A stretch of 64,000 nucleotides of DNA from Microbacteriaceae bacterium UBA1487 (GCA_002325245.1 DCRR01000014.1:70455-134454); one strand, 5' to 3'; shown: positions 42,495 through 51,078, numbered from the stretch's first letter. Translations and numbers: made by a program. The notes: generated from the sequence alone by a model not told the origin.

Positions 42495-42866
42495 TCAGGC
42501 GGTCTGCGTGAGGCAGAGGAAGTTCCCCTCACTGTCGCGGAACCAGGCCGTCATGGTTCCGTCATCCATCGTGGCGACGCCGTTCTCGGTCTGCATTCCG
42601 GGGGCGCTGTAGTCCTCGAAGACGACGCCGTGCTCGCGCATCGCGCGCATGTCGGCGGCCAGGTCTTCGGTCTCCCAGCACATCTGGGTGTTCTGGGCGG
42701 TGCCCGCGTTGGGCGTCTCATACACGTCGAAGGCGGAGTCGCCCATGCGGTAGGTGAGCATCCCCTCGTGCTCCTCCGCGGGGTCGAGCCCGAGCTTGTC
42801 GTGGTAGAAGGCGCGCGCTCGCGACAGGTCTCTCGCGGGCAGCACAGTGTGCGCGTGAGTCAGCAT
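42495..42866 (-). CDS. VOC-family protein
   Basis: A 123-residue single VOC domain: MLTHAHTVLPARDLSRARAFYHDKLGLDP opens the first module, CWETEDLAADMRAMREHGVVFEDY the second, and TMTAWFRDSEGNFLCLTQ ends it with the usual metal-site glutamate region. ATG 42866 has AAGGAT/GGAG upstream. It belongs to the broad glyoxalase/bleomycin-resistance superfamily; no substrate can be named. Sits just downstream of tmRNA on the same strand. Confidence 0.82.
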   Translation of the reverse strand: MLTHAHTVLPARDLSRARAFYHDKLGLDPAEEHEGMLTYRMGDSAFDVYETPNAGTAQNTQMCWETEDLAADMRAMREHGVVFEDYSAPGMQTENGVATMDDGTMTAWFRDSEGNFLCLTQTA

Positions 42867-43072
42867 TGCTCCACATCCTTTTCTCGCTCGATCGGTGCGA
42901 GACTCGGCGGCGAGAACGCGGGTGGGGCTGAGAGTCGTGACTCGTGACTCGAGGTCGGGGCCTCGCAGTGCGACCGACGGTACGCCGGAGGACTCGGAAC
43001 CGGCTGGGAGTTCGCGCGCGACGACGCCCTGACGAAGAGGGCAGCAAGCCCACAGCGCGCGACAGCAACCAA

Positions 43073-43444
43073 TGGTGGAGATGGGGGGAATTGAACCCCC
43101 GTCCATCGCTGAGGACCTGCGCCTTCTCCGGGCGCAGTCTGTGGAGACGTTCTACTCGGCTCCGATCTTTGTCACAGACACCTAGATCGACGATCCCAGT
43201 CCCAGTGCAAGTCCCGCGTGACCCTGAAACACAATCACGCAGCAAGCCCTCTAGATGACGCCAGGGTCCGGGGCGAAGGCGAACCCGGTCTGACGGACTT
43301 CCTTACTCTGCCTTAGGCGGCGAGAGCGAAGTCGGTGCGCTTGGAATTGGCACCTATGGTTTGCGGAGGGCGTTAACGAGATAACCCCGCATCCTCGGCC
43401 CGCTTCTCGCAGCTTCACAGACGATGTCGAAACCGATCATCCCC
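43073..43444 (-). ncRNA. ssrA: tmRNA (transfer-messenger RNA)
   Basis: A 372-nt tmRNA. The 5' end GGGGAUG (43444 downwards) pairs with CAUCUCC near the 3' end to form the acceptor stem, followed by encoded ACCA (to 43073). The T-arm GGGGGTTCAATTCCCCC is intact. The tag frame starts at the GCC resume codon after UAGGU and reads ANSKRTDFALAA before TAA. A strong -10 TATATT lies at 43532-43537 (minus strand), so a precursor leader of about 80 nt, with a CGCCCTC/GAGGGCG hairpin, must be removed by RNase P. Its partner smpB lies 1.3 kb upstream. Confidence 0.97.
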
Positions 43445-43531
43445 ATACTGCGCCCTCATCATTCGAGGGCGGGTCGTTGTCGCGCGCTGTGGAGTTGCCA
43501 AGCCGCGCCGGAATCCGACGCAGCACACCAG

Positions 43532-43537
43532 AATATA
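43532..43537 (-). promoter_or_regulatory. -10 element of ssrA
   Basis: TATATT on the minus strand within an AT-rich patch, about 88 nt before the mature tmRNA 5' end. No clear -35 is visible. Confidence 0.6.
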
Positions 43538-43597
43538 ACACCCCGGTGCGCCCCGCCATGCCTGGGCGCGCGGGATGCCGCAGATCTGCGCGGCGGA

Positions 43598-43987
43598 TCA
43601 GTCGTGGATGACCGCGTCGAGCTCGATCTCGACCAGGAGGTCAGGCTCGACGAGCGCCGACACGACGAGCGCGGTCGAGGCCGGCCGGATGTCGCCGAAG
43701 AACTCGCCGTGCACGCGCGTGACCGCGTCGAAGTCCTCGGCCGAGGTGAGGTACATGCGGGTGCGCACCACGTGATCCAGCCGTGCTCCGGCCTGCTCGA
43801 GCGTCGCGGTGAGCCGGGTCAGGATCTCGCGCGCCTGCTCCCCCGCCGTCTCCCCCACCGCGCCCTCCGGCGAGCTCGCCGTCGTCCCGGAGATGAAGAC
43901 CTGCTGACCGACCCGCACCGCGCGCGAGTAGCCGGCGATCGGCTCCCACACCGACCCGGACGAGAACAGCTGACGTGACGATGACAT
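43598..43987 (-). CDS. RidA/YjgF-family protein (reactive enamine/imine deaminase)
   Basis: A 129-residue RidA-family trimeric protein. The family start SSGSVWEPIAGYSRAVRVGQQVFISGTT, the active arginine in VVRTRMYLTSAEDFDAVTRVHGEFFG, the STALVVSALVEPDLLVEIELDAV end are all present. RidA proteins hydrolyse reactive enamines such as 2-aminoacrylate and protect PLP enzymes. ATG 43987 has GAAGGAG upstream. Divergent from the SIMPL gene. Subfamily within the Rid group is uncertain. Confidence 0.88.
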   Translation of the reverse strand: MSSSRQLFSSGSVWEPIAGYSRAVRVGQQVFISGTTASSPEGAVGETAGEQAREILTRLTATLEQAGARLDHVVRTRMYLTSAEDFDAVTRVHGEFFGDIRPASTALVVSALVEPDLLVEIELDAVIHD

Positions 43988-44045
43988 GGTGCTCCTTCGG
44001 CTCCTGGCAGGCCAGGTTATCGGTCTGGGGTGCGAAGATGACGCC

Positions 44046-44717
44046 ATGAACGAGACCATCATCACCGTGCGAGGCGAGCACACCGCCGAGTTCAGTCCCG
44101 AGCACGCGATCGTCGCCGCGACGGTCGCGTTGGACGGCCGCGACCGCGACGAGGTCTTCGCCCGCGCGAGCGAGGTGGCGTCGCGGCTGGAGAGCCAGCT
44201 GGCCGAGCTGCACGACGCCGCACACGGCCCGGTCATCCGCTGGTCGGCCGAGCGCGCACGGGTGTGGTCGCAGCGCCCCTGGAACGCGCAGGGTCGCCAG
44301 CTCCCCGCCGTGTTCCACGCGCAGCTGCAGGTGAGCGCGACCTTCGTCGACACCGAAGCGCTCGCGCGCTGGGTCGAGCACGTCGCCACGACCGACGGGG
44401 TGAACGTCGACGGCATCACCTGGGGCCTGTCGGAGGCCCGCGAGAAGGCCGCCCTCGTGGAGGTGCGCCGCGGCGCCGTCGCCGACGCGCTCGAGCGTGC
44501 TCAGGCCTTCGCGGCAGCGCTGGGGCTCGGCAACCTGGCTCCGGTCGCGCTCGCCGACCCGGGGATGCTGGGTGACCAGGCCGGGAGCGCCGCCGACCGC
44601 ATGATCGAGGTGGCATCCCTGCGCACGATGAAGGACGCCGGCGGCGAGCTGGCCTTCACCCCGCGCGACATCGAGCTGAGAGCCGCGGTCGACGCGCGTT
44701 TCGTCGCGCGCGCCTAG
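44046..44717 (+). CDS. SIMPL-domain (DUF541) protein
   Basis: A 223-residue SIMPL/DUF541 protein: ITVRGEHTAEFSPEHAIVAATVAL at the start, the long helix EVFARASEVASRLESQL, and GITWGLSEAREKAALVEVRRGAVADALERAQAFAAALGL, the family's central signature. Members resemble the outer-membrane 26-kDa BP26 fold. This copy has no signal peptide, so it seems cytoplasmic. GAAGAT (44034-44039) lies 6 nt before the ATG and may be a weak -10. Function unknown. Confidence 0.82.
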   Translation: MNETIITVRGEHTAEFSPEHAIVAATVALDGRDRDEVFARASEVASRLESQLAELHDAAHGPVIRWSAERARVWSQRPWNAQGRQLPAVFHAQLQVSATFVDTEALARWVEHVATTDGVNVDGITWGLSEAREKAALVEVRRGAVADALERAQAFAAALGLGNLAPVALADPGMLGDQAGSAADRMIEVASLRTMKDAGGELAFTPRDIELRAAVDARFVARA

Positions 44718-44729
44718 CGGGCAGGAGCC

Positions 44730-45206
44730 CTACTCGCCGAGGTGCCGCCGGCTCGAGATGGCGCGGTCGGCCTCGCGCTTGTCCTGCCGCTCGCGCAGCG
44801 TCTGACGCTTGTCGTACTCGCGCTTGCCCTTCGCGATCGCGATCTCGACCTTGGCGCGACCGTCGCTGAAGTAGATCTGCAGCGGCACGAGCGTGTAGCC
44901 GCCCTCTTTGGTCTTGTGCGAGATCTTGATGATCTGCGCCTTGTGCAGCAGCAGCTTGCGCTTGCGCCGGGGCGAGTGGTTGTTCCAGGTGCCCTCGGTG
45001 TACTCGGGGATGTGCACGGCGTCGAGCCAGGCCTCCCCCTTCTCGATGAAGGCGTAGCCGTCAACCAGGCTCGCTCGGCCCTCGCGCAGCGACTTCACCT
45101 CGGTGCCGGTGAGCACCAGGCCCGCCTCGTAGGTGTCCTCGATGAGGTAGTCGTGCCGCGCCTTGCGGTTGGTCGCGACGACCTTGCTTCCGCGCTCCTT
45201 CGCCAT
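44730..45206 (-). CDS. smpB: SsrA-binding protein
   Basis: A 158-residue OB-fold protein that delivers tmRNA to stalled ribosomes. It starts MAKERGSKVVATNRKARHDYLIEDTYEAGLVLTGTEVKSLREGRASL, continues with the RNA-binding HKAQIIKISHKTKEGGYTLVPLQIYF, and ends in a basic tail (REYDKRQTLRERQDKREADRAI) that enters the mRNA channel. ATG 45206 with GAGGAG upstream is preferred over the in-frame start at 45215. It belongs to the ftsE-ftsX-smpB order seen in actinobacteria, 108 bp after ftsX. Confidence 0.96.
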   Translation of the reverse strand: MAKERGSKVVATNRKARHDYLIEDTYEAGLVLTGTEVKSLREGRASLVDGYAFIEKGEAWLDAVHIPEYTEGTWNNHSPRRKRKLLLHKAQIIKISHKTKEGGYTLVPLQIYFSDGRAKVEIAIAKGKREYDKRQTLRERQDKREADRAISSRRHLGE

Positions 45207-45313
45207 GATCGTCACTCCTCTCGCGATTCGGCGGCAGCCGGCGCACGCGCACCGGCCAGCCGTTCAGCATACCCGAGCGGATGCGCCCCCGAACGGCTGC
45301 TGGAACGCGCGGA

Positions 45314-46228
45314 TCAGATCTTGAGGTATCGGCGAATCGCGAAGCTCGCGGACATTGCAGCCAGCACCCCACCGACCGCGAGCAGGATCGGGGCGACCAG
45401 CAACGCATCCTCGACCCCGACGAAGCTGGTCGTCGGGAACGACGCGGCAAGATACCCGCCGACGAAGAAGTGCACGATCGCCGTGATCGCACCGCCTGCG
45501 AGCACCGCGCCGATGGCCGCGGCGAGCACCCCCTCCAAGACGAACGGAGTCTCGATGAAACGGTTGGAGGCGCCCACCAGGCGCATGATGCCGAGCTCAC
45601 GACGACGCGAGAACGCGCTCAGTCGGATCGTGGTCGCGATCAGCAGCACGGCGGCGACGAGCATGAGGGCCGCGATCCCGATCGCTGTGTAGGAGGCCGC
45701 GTTCATCACCGCGAAGATGGGCTCGAGCACGGCCCGCTGATCTTCAACGTTCTCGACGCCGGGCGCCCCGCTCAGCTGGTCGACGATGATCTCGGCCTGA
45801 TCGGGGTCGACCATGTTGACGTAGAAGGTCTCGCCGAAGAACGCCGGGTCGGCGATGTCGGCGAAGGCGGTGCCCTCCCACTGCGCGACGAAGTTGTCGT
45901 AGGCCTGCTGCTTGGTCTCGAACTCGACTCGCTCGATGTAGGGCGAGAGCGTGTCGCCCTCCAGCTCCGCGCGCACCGCCTCGACCTGCGCGGGGCTGGC
46001 ATCGCTCGCGTTGCAGCCCGGCACCGGCGAGATCTCGGTGCAGAGATAGACGGCCACCTCGGCACGGTCGTACCAGTAGCCCTTGAGCTCGCCGATCTGC
46101 ATCTGCAGCAGGATTGCGGCGCCGAAGAAGGTCAGCGAGATGAAGGTGACCAGGATCACCGACACCACCATCGAGAGGTTCCGCCGGAAGCCCTGGCCGA
46201 CCTCCGACATGATCAGTCCGAAATTCAC
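45314..46228 (-). CDS. ftsX: Cell-division protein FtsX
   Basis: A 304-residue membrane protein with four hydrophobic segments: one near residue 20-45, an extracytoplasmic loop of about 130 residues with two cysteines (YLCTEISPVPGCN), and three after 160. With FtsE it controls peptidoglycan hydrolases at the septum; in actinobacteria the loop binds RipC-type enzymes. The GTG at 46228 overlaps the ftsE stop (GTGA). KISLFLR-like last residues (AIRRYLKI) end it. Confidence 0.94.
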   Translation of the reverse strand: MNFGLIMSEVGQGFRRNLSMVVSVILVTFISLTFFGAAILLQMQIGELKGYWYDRAEVAVYLCTEISPVPGCNASDASPAQVEAVRAELEGDTLSPYIERVEFETKQQAYDNFVAQWEGTAFADIADPAFFGETFYVNMVDPDQAEIIVDQLSGAPGVENVEDQRAVLEPIFAVMNAASYTAIGIAALMLVAAVLLIATTIRLSAFSRRRELGIMRLVGASNRFIETPFVLEGVLAAAIGAVLAGGAITAIVHFFVGGYLAASFPTTSFVGVEDALLVAPILLAVGGVLAAMSASFAIRRYLKI

Positions 46229-47376
46229 CGACGGACCTCCGGCTCATTCAGCGGCGGCGGACTGCCGGGGTCGCTCGGCGGCGGCGAGGGGATCAGCGGC
46301 GGTGCCGACCGCAGCGGATCGGCCTCCTCCGGCGCCGTCGACGGCGAGGCGGGCGGCGCATCCGCCCCCTCCTCACGGAACCGCTCTCCCGCCGGCTTGT
46401 CACCAAATGCAGGAGATCCGGCCGGTTTCGCGTTCCCCGGGCCCGCGGATGCGGGGGCCAGCCCCCGCTTTTCCTGCATTTCGTCGCGGGGCGGGGTGGC
46501 CGGGCGGGAAGCGGCGGGCGCGGCAGCCGAGCGGGAGGGGGCGGGCGCGGCAGGCCCGGGGCGGGATGCCGCGGGCGAGGACGCAGCGGGCGAGGCGGCG
46601 GGACGCGAGGCGGCCGGGGTCGCGGCCGTCGCCGCCGAGGCCGCCGCCGACGCCGAGGGAGCCGCGGCCGCCGAGCGCGCGGTGGGCATGGCCTGCGTCT
46701 GGTAGCCGCCCGAGCGCTCGTCGCGCACGACCTGGCCGCCGACCAGTTCGATCACGCGGCGGCGCATCTGGTCGACGATGCCGACATCGTGCGTCGCCAT
46801 CAGGATCGTCGTCCCGTTGGCGTTGATCGTGGAGAGCAGGCTCATGATCCCGGCGCTCGTGGCGGGGTCGAGGTTTCCGGTCGGCTCATCGGCGAGCAGA
46901 ATCGACGGCTTGTTGACGATCGCGCGCGCGATGGCGACGCGCTGCTGCTCGCCGCCGGAGAGCTCATGCGGGTAGCGGCCCTGCTTGCCGGCGAGGCCAA
47001 CCAGCCGCAGCACATCCGGCACGGCCTCCTGGATGAACCCCTTTCTCTTGCCGATCACCTGCAGGCTGAAGGCGACGTTGTCGAACACCGTCTTCTGCGG
47101 CAGGAGGCGGAAGTCCTGGAACACGACACCGAGGTTGCGCCGGAAGAACGGCACCTTGCGGCTGGCGAGCGTGTTGAGGTGCTGCCCGAGCACGTAGATG
47201 TTGCCCTTGGTGGGCCGCTCCTCTTTCAGCACGAGGCGCAGGAAGCTGGACTTGCCCGAGCCGGATGCTCCGACCAGGAAGACGAACTCCCCGCCTTGCA
47301 CTTCGAGGCTCAGGTTGTTGAGGGCGGGCCTGGCAGTACCGGAGTACGACTTGGTGACCTGGTCAAATCGGATCAT
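46225..47376 (-). CDS. ftsE: Cell-division ATPase FtsE with long Ala/Pro-rich C-terminal extension
   Basis: A 383-residue protein whose first 225 residues are a normal FtsE: Walker A GASGSGKS (36-43), LSGGEQQRVAIARA, ILLADEPTGNLDP and MATHD. The usual protein is about 229 residues. Here it is followed by a roughly 155-residue low-complexity tail rich in Ala, Pro and Ser, part of which is translated from a 77-bp palindromic element (46405-46481). The tail may be disordered and dispensable. ATG 47376 lies 9 nt after TAGGCT (47386-47391). Coupled to ftsX by GTGA. Confidence 0.93.
   Translation of the reverse strand: MIRFDQVTKSYSGTARPALNNLSLEVQGGEFVFLVGASGSGKSSFLRLVLKEERPTKGNIYVLGQHLNTLASRKVPFFRRNLGVVFQDFRLLPQKTVFDNVAFSLQVIGKRKGFIQEAVPDVLRLVGLAGKQGRYPHELSGGEQQRVAIARAIVNKPSILLADEPTGNLDPATSAGIMSLLSTINANGTTILMATHDVGIVDQMRRRVIELVGGQVVRDERSGGYQTQAMPTARSAAAAPSASAAASAATAATPAASRPAASPAASSPAASRPGPAAPAPSRSAAAPAASRPATPPRDEMQEKRGLAPASAGPGNAKPAGSPAFGDKPAGERFREEGADAPPASPSTAPEEADPLRSAPPLIPSPPPSDPGSPPPLNEPEVRR
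46405..46481. repeat. 77-bp palindromic element inside the ftsE tail
   Basis: Terminal inverted repeats AAATGCAGGA (46405-46414) and TCCTGCATTT (46472-46481) are perfect over 10 bp. Inside are a CCGGCCGG palindrome and a GCGGGGGC/GCCCCCGC hairpin (46451-46468). The AT-rich ends stand out from the surrounding Ala/Pro codons. It looks like a REP- or MITE-type element that landed in a tolerant coding tail. Confidence 0.65.
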
Positions 47377-47428
47377 AGCGTCTTGAGCCTAAGTACGGCG
47401 AGAACGGATGCCGCGAACGACACGGTGC

Positions 47429-47455
47429 GGGGCCGGACTCCCAGTCTTCGGCCCC
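47429..47455. terminator. Hairpin between the HdeD-type gene and ftsE
   Basis: GGGGCCG (47429-47435) pairs with CGGCCCC (47449-47455), with an inner GACT/AGTC stem and CCC loop. It lies 78 nt past the HdeD-type stop and before the ftsE promoter on the same strand. Confidence 0.6.
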
Positions 47456-47532
47456 GTCGGCATCGCAGCCGACGCGACATGGTCGGGGCGCTGCTCAGCT
47501 GAGGCGCTGCGCGCCGACCGCGCGGCTCCGGG

Positions 47533-48111
47533 TCAGCGCTGCGCGCGCCGTGCCGACGAGCTCAGGGCGAGGCTGATGACCGCGATTCCGCCGATGACGA
47601 GCAGCAGCACCGCGAACAGGGTCACGAGCGCGGAGACCGCGGGCACCGGGATCACGATCGCGAGGATCCCGCAGACGATCAAGGTCGCGCCGGCGACCGC
47701 AAGCGGCCAGGTCGTGCGCTCCCGACGCAGCAGCACCGCCGCCAGCACGTAGCCGACGCCGTCGATGATCCAGCCGATCCCGGTGATCACGATCACGGCG
47801 GCCAGACCGCCGATGGGGTTGTTCAGCACGAGCACGCCCGCGACCACCAAGAGCCCGCCGATGACCAGCATCGCGGTGCGCCAGCTTCGGGCGAGGCCGC
47901 TGGTCGTCACACCGGAGGCAATGCGAAGGATGCCGCTGACGACGAGGTAGGTGCCGACGATCAGCGCCAGGATCGTCAGCGTCGCCGTCGGGAAGAGGAG
48001 GGCGAGCAGTCCTGCCGCCGTCGCAGAGATCGCGGTGATCCACGCCGCACGCCGGAACACCGCCTTCACCTGCGCGTCGAGGGGGGTGTCGGTCGAGCGA
48101 ACTTCCGTCAT
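47533..48111 (-). CDS. HdeD/DUF308-family membrane protein
   Basis: A 192-residue protein with six hydrophobic segments in a repeated pattern, such as ALLFPTATLTILALIVGTYLVVSGILRI and LVLNNPIGGLAAVIVITGIGWIIDGVGYVLAAV, matching the HdeD family. HdeD in E. coli takes part in acid resistance at high cell density. ATG 48111 is 6 nt after TAGGCT (48118-48123). It lies in the block inserted between ftsE and prfB. Confidence 0.85.
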   Translation of the reverse strand: MTEVRSTDTPLDAQVKAVFRRAAWITAISATAAGLLALLFPTATLTILALIVGTYLVVSGILRIASGVTTSGLARSWRTAMLVIGGLLVVAGVLVLNNPIGGLAAVIVITGIGWIIDGVGYVLAAVLLRRERTTWPLAVAGATLIVCGILAIVIPVPAVSALVTLFAVLLLVIGGIAVISLALSSSARRAQR

Positions 48112-48120
48112 GTTTCGAGC

Positions 48121-49194
48121 CTAGCGGAGCGGCACGGCGACGTCGGCGCCGCCTTCGACACTGAGGCGGTTCCCCATCTGCACCAGCGTCGGTGCCGAGA
48201 TGAAGCCTCCGGCGAACAAGGCTCGACCCTTCGGAAACCGCGGCGATTCGAGCACGAGCTCGCTCGGCGCGTAGCCGAAGGCCTCGCTCAGCTCCGCCAG
48301 GTCCCGCGCCGAGCTCATTCTCATCAGCGCGAGGTTGTCGCACTGCGAGAGCACGTTCGGGTGGATCTTCGACGGTCGCTGGGTCGACAGCAGCAGCCAC
48401 AGGCCGTACTTGCGCCCTTCGGCGGCGATCTGGATCAGACGCTCGGTGAGCGCCGACTCGAGCGGCGTCGCCGGGTTCGGAGCACACAGGTTGTGGGCTT
48501 CGTCGATGACGATCAGCACAGGACGGCGCTCGTTTCGCTGCTCCCAGAGCTCATCGAGAAGTGCGAGCGCGGCGGCGCGCGGCTCGTCCGGATGCGCGAA
48601 TCCGCTGAGGTCGGCCACGGTTGCGTCGGGGCGTTCCGCGACGACGTCTTCCGCCGCGACCTGCCCGCGTGCCCACACCGACCAGTCGAGGATTCCCAGG
48701 TTCTCCACGCGAGTGGCCAGCCGTGCCCGCGCGGGATCCCCGGAGGCTCGCAACGAGTCGAGGAAGTCGGCGCGCTCGGTGTCGGCCCCGTCCCGCTCGA
48801 ACTGCAGAAGCACGTTGTACTCCTCGGCGTTCAGCACAGGGTCGAGGCGCAGGACGGCTGCCTTCGTGCGCAGGTTCATGTCGTTGAACCGGACGTGGAG
48901 GCGCTGGCCGTCGCGCGCGGGCGAGTTGAGCACTCGAACATCCCGCTGCTCCAGCAGCGCCGCAGACGGCGCATCGGCGCCGTCCCGGGGCGTGCCGAGT
49001 CCGACGAAGTCCGCGTTCGGGTCCAGGATCAGCAGCGGAAGGCGGGTGTGGAGCAGAAGCTGCTCCAGCACGAGACCGAGCGCGTAGGTCTTGCCCGATC
49101 CGCTCTGACCGCACCAGAACGTGTGGCGATTGAAACGTTCGGCGGCAAGCGTCGCGGGGGCGCCGTCGCTCGCGCCGATGGTGAGGGTGACCAT
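48121..49194 (-). CDS. HerA-like (DUF87) ATPase
   Basis: A 357-residue ATPase of the HerA/FtsK superfamily. Walker A GQSGSGKT is at 29-36, RLPLLILDPNADFVGL gives the DUF87 strand with its Asp-Pro, Walker B LIVIDEAHN at 227-235, and an arginine-finger/sensor region LSTQRPSKIHPNVLSQCDNLALMRM near the end. HerA proteins form hexameric DNA translocases usually paired with a NurA nuclease; none is adjacent. Related DUF87 proteins occur as solitary genes. Only 9 bp separate it from the HdeD-type gene. ATG 49194 is 7 nt after TAGGCT (49202-49207). DNA substrate is inference. Confidence 0.82.
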   Translation of the reverse strand: MVTLTIGASDGAPATLAAERFNRHTFWCGQSGSGKTYALGLVLEQLLLHTRLPLLILDPNADFVGLGTPRDGADAPSAALLEQRDVRVLNSPARDGQRLHVRFNDMNLRTKAAVLRLDPVLNAEEYNVLLQFERDGADTERADFLDSLRASGDPARARLATRVENLGILDWSVWARGQVAAEDVVAERPDATVADLSGFAHPDEPRAAALALLDELWEQRNERRPVLIVIDEAHNLCAPNPATPLESALTERLIQIAAEGRKYGLWLLLSTQRPSKIHPNVLSQCDNLALMRMSSARDLAELSEAFGYAPSELVLESPRFPKGRALFAGGFISAPTLVQMGNRLSVEGGADVAVPLR

Positions 49195-49327
49195 GCGGGC
49201 GAGCCTAGCGGGACAAAGAACTGGGGATTAATCGCGACTGCTAGGCTGTGCGGCGGTCGCGCCGGGGCGGGGCTCGCTGGGGTCCTCGTTCGAGCGCCGC
49301 GACCAGACATGGGAAAGAGCGTCATTC

Positions 49328-49714
49328 ATGGACTTCTTGTCAGACATCTGGGGCGTCATCTGGTGGTTCTTCTGGGCGTTCGCGTTCATCGCGTACCTCA
49401 TGACCCTGTTCTCGGTGGTCGGCGATTTGTTCCGCGACCACACCCTCAGCGGGTGGGCCAAGGCGCTCTGGATCCTGTTCCTGCTGTTCGTTCCGTTCCT
49501 GACGGTGCTCGCGTACGTGATTGCGCGCGGCCAGGGCATGGCACAGCGCAGCGCGAGCGCCGCGCAGAAGGCCCAGTCCAGCGCTGAGGAGTACATCCGC
49601 GACGTCGCCGGCACGTCGCCGGCTGGCGAGATCGAGCGCGCCAAGGCGCTCCTCGACGCCGGCAGCATCACGCAGAGCGAGTTCGACGCGCTGAAGGCAA
49701 AGGCACTCGCCTAA
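49328..49714 (+). CDS. PLDc_N and SHOCT-domain membrane protein
   Basis: A 128-residue protein. Two hydrophobic segments (IWGVIWWFFWAFAFIAYLMTLFSVVGDLF and GWAKALWILFLLFVPFLTVLAYVIARG) form the PLDc_N-type domain. After a Ser/Ala-rich linker, the last 32 residues (AGEIERAKALLDAGSITQSEFDALKAKAL) are a SHOCT module, a short C-terminal oligomerisation motif. No strong ribosome site precedes the ATG. Likely a small membrane-associated oligomer of unknown role. First of three plus-strand genes in the inserted block. Confidence 0.8.
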   Translation: MDFLSDIWGVIWWFFWAFAFIAYLMTLFSVVGDLFRDHTLSGWAKALWILFLLFVPFLTVLAYVIARGQGMAQRSASAAQKAQSSAEEYIRDVAGTSPAGEIERAKALLDAGSITQSEFDALKAKALA

Positions 49715-49734
49715 GCGGCGACAGCCCCTCGACG

Positions 49735-51027
49735 ATGACCGATCCGCCGGGCGGGCAGGCCGAGCACCCTGGAGTGCGCTGGCTGCTCGCCCGGTCGGGC
49801 CCGGCGCTCGCGATCGGCGTCGTCTGCGCGTTGCTGCTGTGGGGCCTCGAGTGGTGCGCTGAGCAGCTGTCGCGGTGGGCATGGGAGACCGCTCCCGCGG
49901 CCCTCGGCCTCGACCCCGAGTCCGGGTGGTGGATCGTCGGCACGCTGACGCTGACGGGGGTCATCGTCGGCCTGGTGATCCAGTTCGCCCCGGGCCACGC
50001 GGGCTTCGACTCTGCCACTCACGAGCTCGACGCGCCGATCCTCCCCCCGCGCGCGCTGCCCGGCGTTGCCCTCGTGACGATCGCTGCCCTCGCCGGCGGC
50101 GTGAGTCTCGGCCCTGAGAGCCCGATCCTCGCCATCAACACCGCCGTCGTCGTCGCTCTCGCCGCCCGTGCCGCTCCGTTCCTGGGAGCACCGCTCGCGG
50201 GACTGACAACGATCGCGGGCACGGTCGGGGCGATGTTTGGCACCCCGGTTGCGGCGGCGCTGCTGCTGACCGGCGTCCTCGCCGCGGCATCGATGCGCGG
50301 AGCACTTTGGGACAGGATGTTCCTGCCGCTCGCCGCCGCAGCCTCTGGCGCGGCGACCACGTCACTGCTCGGCGGCCCCAGCCTGGCGATGCAGCTTCCC
50401 GCGTACACGGATCCCCAACTCCTCGACATCGTCGCCGCCGCCGTGATCGCGGTGGCGGCCGCGGCATTCGGCGTTGCCGGAGCGTGGGCGTTCCCGCGCG
50501 TGCATCGGGCGCTGCACGCTCTGCGCTGGCCGCTGGTGACCGCGACGCTCGGCGGGGCCCTCCTCGGAGTCCTCGGTGTGCTCGGCGGCCCCGTGACTCT
50601 CTTCAAAGGGCTCGATCAGTCGGTCGAGCTGCTGGCCGATCCGGGCGCCCGCACGGCATGGTCGCTCCTGGGCATCGCCCTGATCAAGATGGCGGCCCTC
50701 CTCATCGCCGCCAGCGCGGGCTTCCGCGGCGGCCGCATCTTCCCCGCGGTCTTCATCGGCGTCGCGATCGGCCTCGCCGCGGTGTCGATCGCGCCTCAGA
50801 CTCCCGTCGGGCTCGCGATCGGGTCAGGCGTGCTCGGCATCACCTTGGCGGTCGGACGCGACGGGTGGCTCGCCCTGTTCATCGCCGCGGTCGTCGCGGC
50901 GGATCTCGCGCTGCTTCCGCTGCTGTGCCTGGCGCTGCTGCCCGCGTGGCTCGTCGTGACCCGCGCCCCGCACTTCCTCGTTCCGCGCTCACCCGAGCCG
51001 CAGTCCGCAAGCCCGGCGCCGTGGTGA
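49735..51027 (+). CDS. ClC-family chloride channel/antiporter
   Basis: A 430-residue polytopic protein. The ClC selectivity signature GVSLGPESP has the gating glutamate at 128, and TPVAAALLLTG, AGFRGGRIFPAVFIGVAIG and the last helices fit the fold of two inverted halves. Presence of the gating glutamate allows Cl-/H+ exchange, which in E. coli supports acid resistance. There is no C-terminal CBS pair. It follows the SHOCT gene by 20 bp. No strong ribosome site is seen. Confidence 0.85.
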   Translation: MTDPPGGQAEHPGVRWLLARSGPALAIGVVCALLLWGLEWCAEQLSRWAWETAPAALGLDPESGWWIVGTLTLTGVIVGLVIQFAPGHAGFDSATHELDAPILPPRALPGVALVTIAALAGGVSLGPESPILAINTAVVVALAARAAPFLGAPLAGLTTIAGTVGAMFGTPVAAALLLTGVLAAASMRGALWDRMFLPLAAAASGAATTSLLGGPSLAMQLPAYTDPQLLDIVAAAVIAVAAAAFGVAGAWAFPRVHRALHALRWPLVTATLGGALLGVLGVLGGPVTLFKGLDQSVELLADPGARTAWSLLGIALIKMAALLIAASAGFRGGRIFPAVFIGVAIGLAAVSIAPQTPVGLAIGSGVLGITLAVGRDGWLALFIAAVVAADLALLPLLCLALLPAWLVVTRAPHFLVPRSPEPQSASPAPW

Positions 51028-51078
51028 GCCGGCGCCCCCTTGATCGCTCCGATACCCCCTGACCAACCGGGAGAACCT

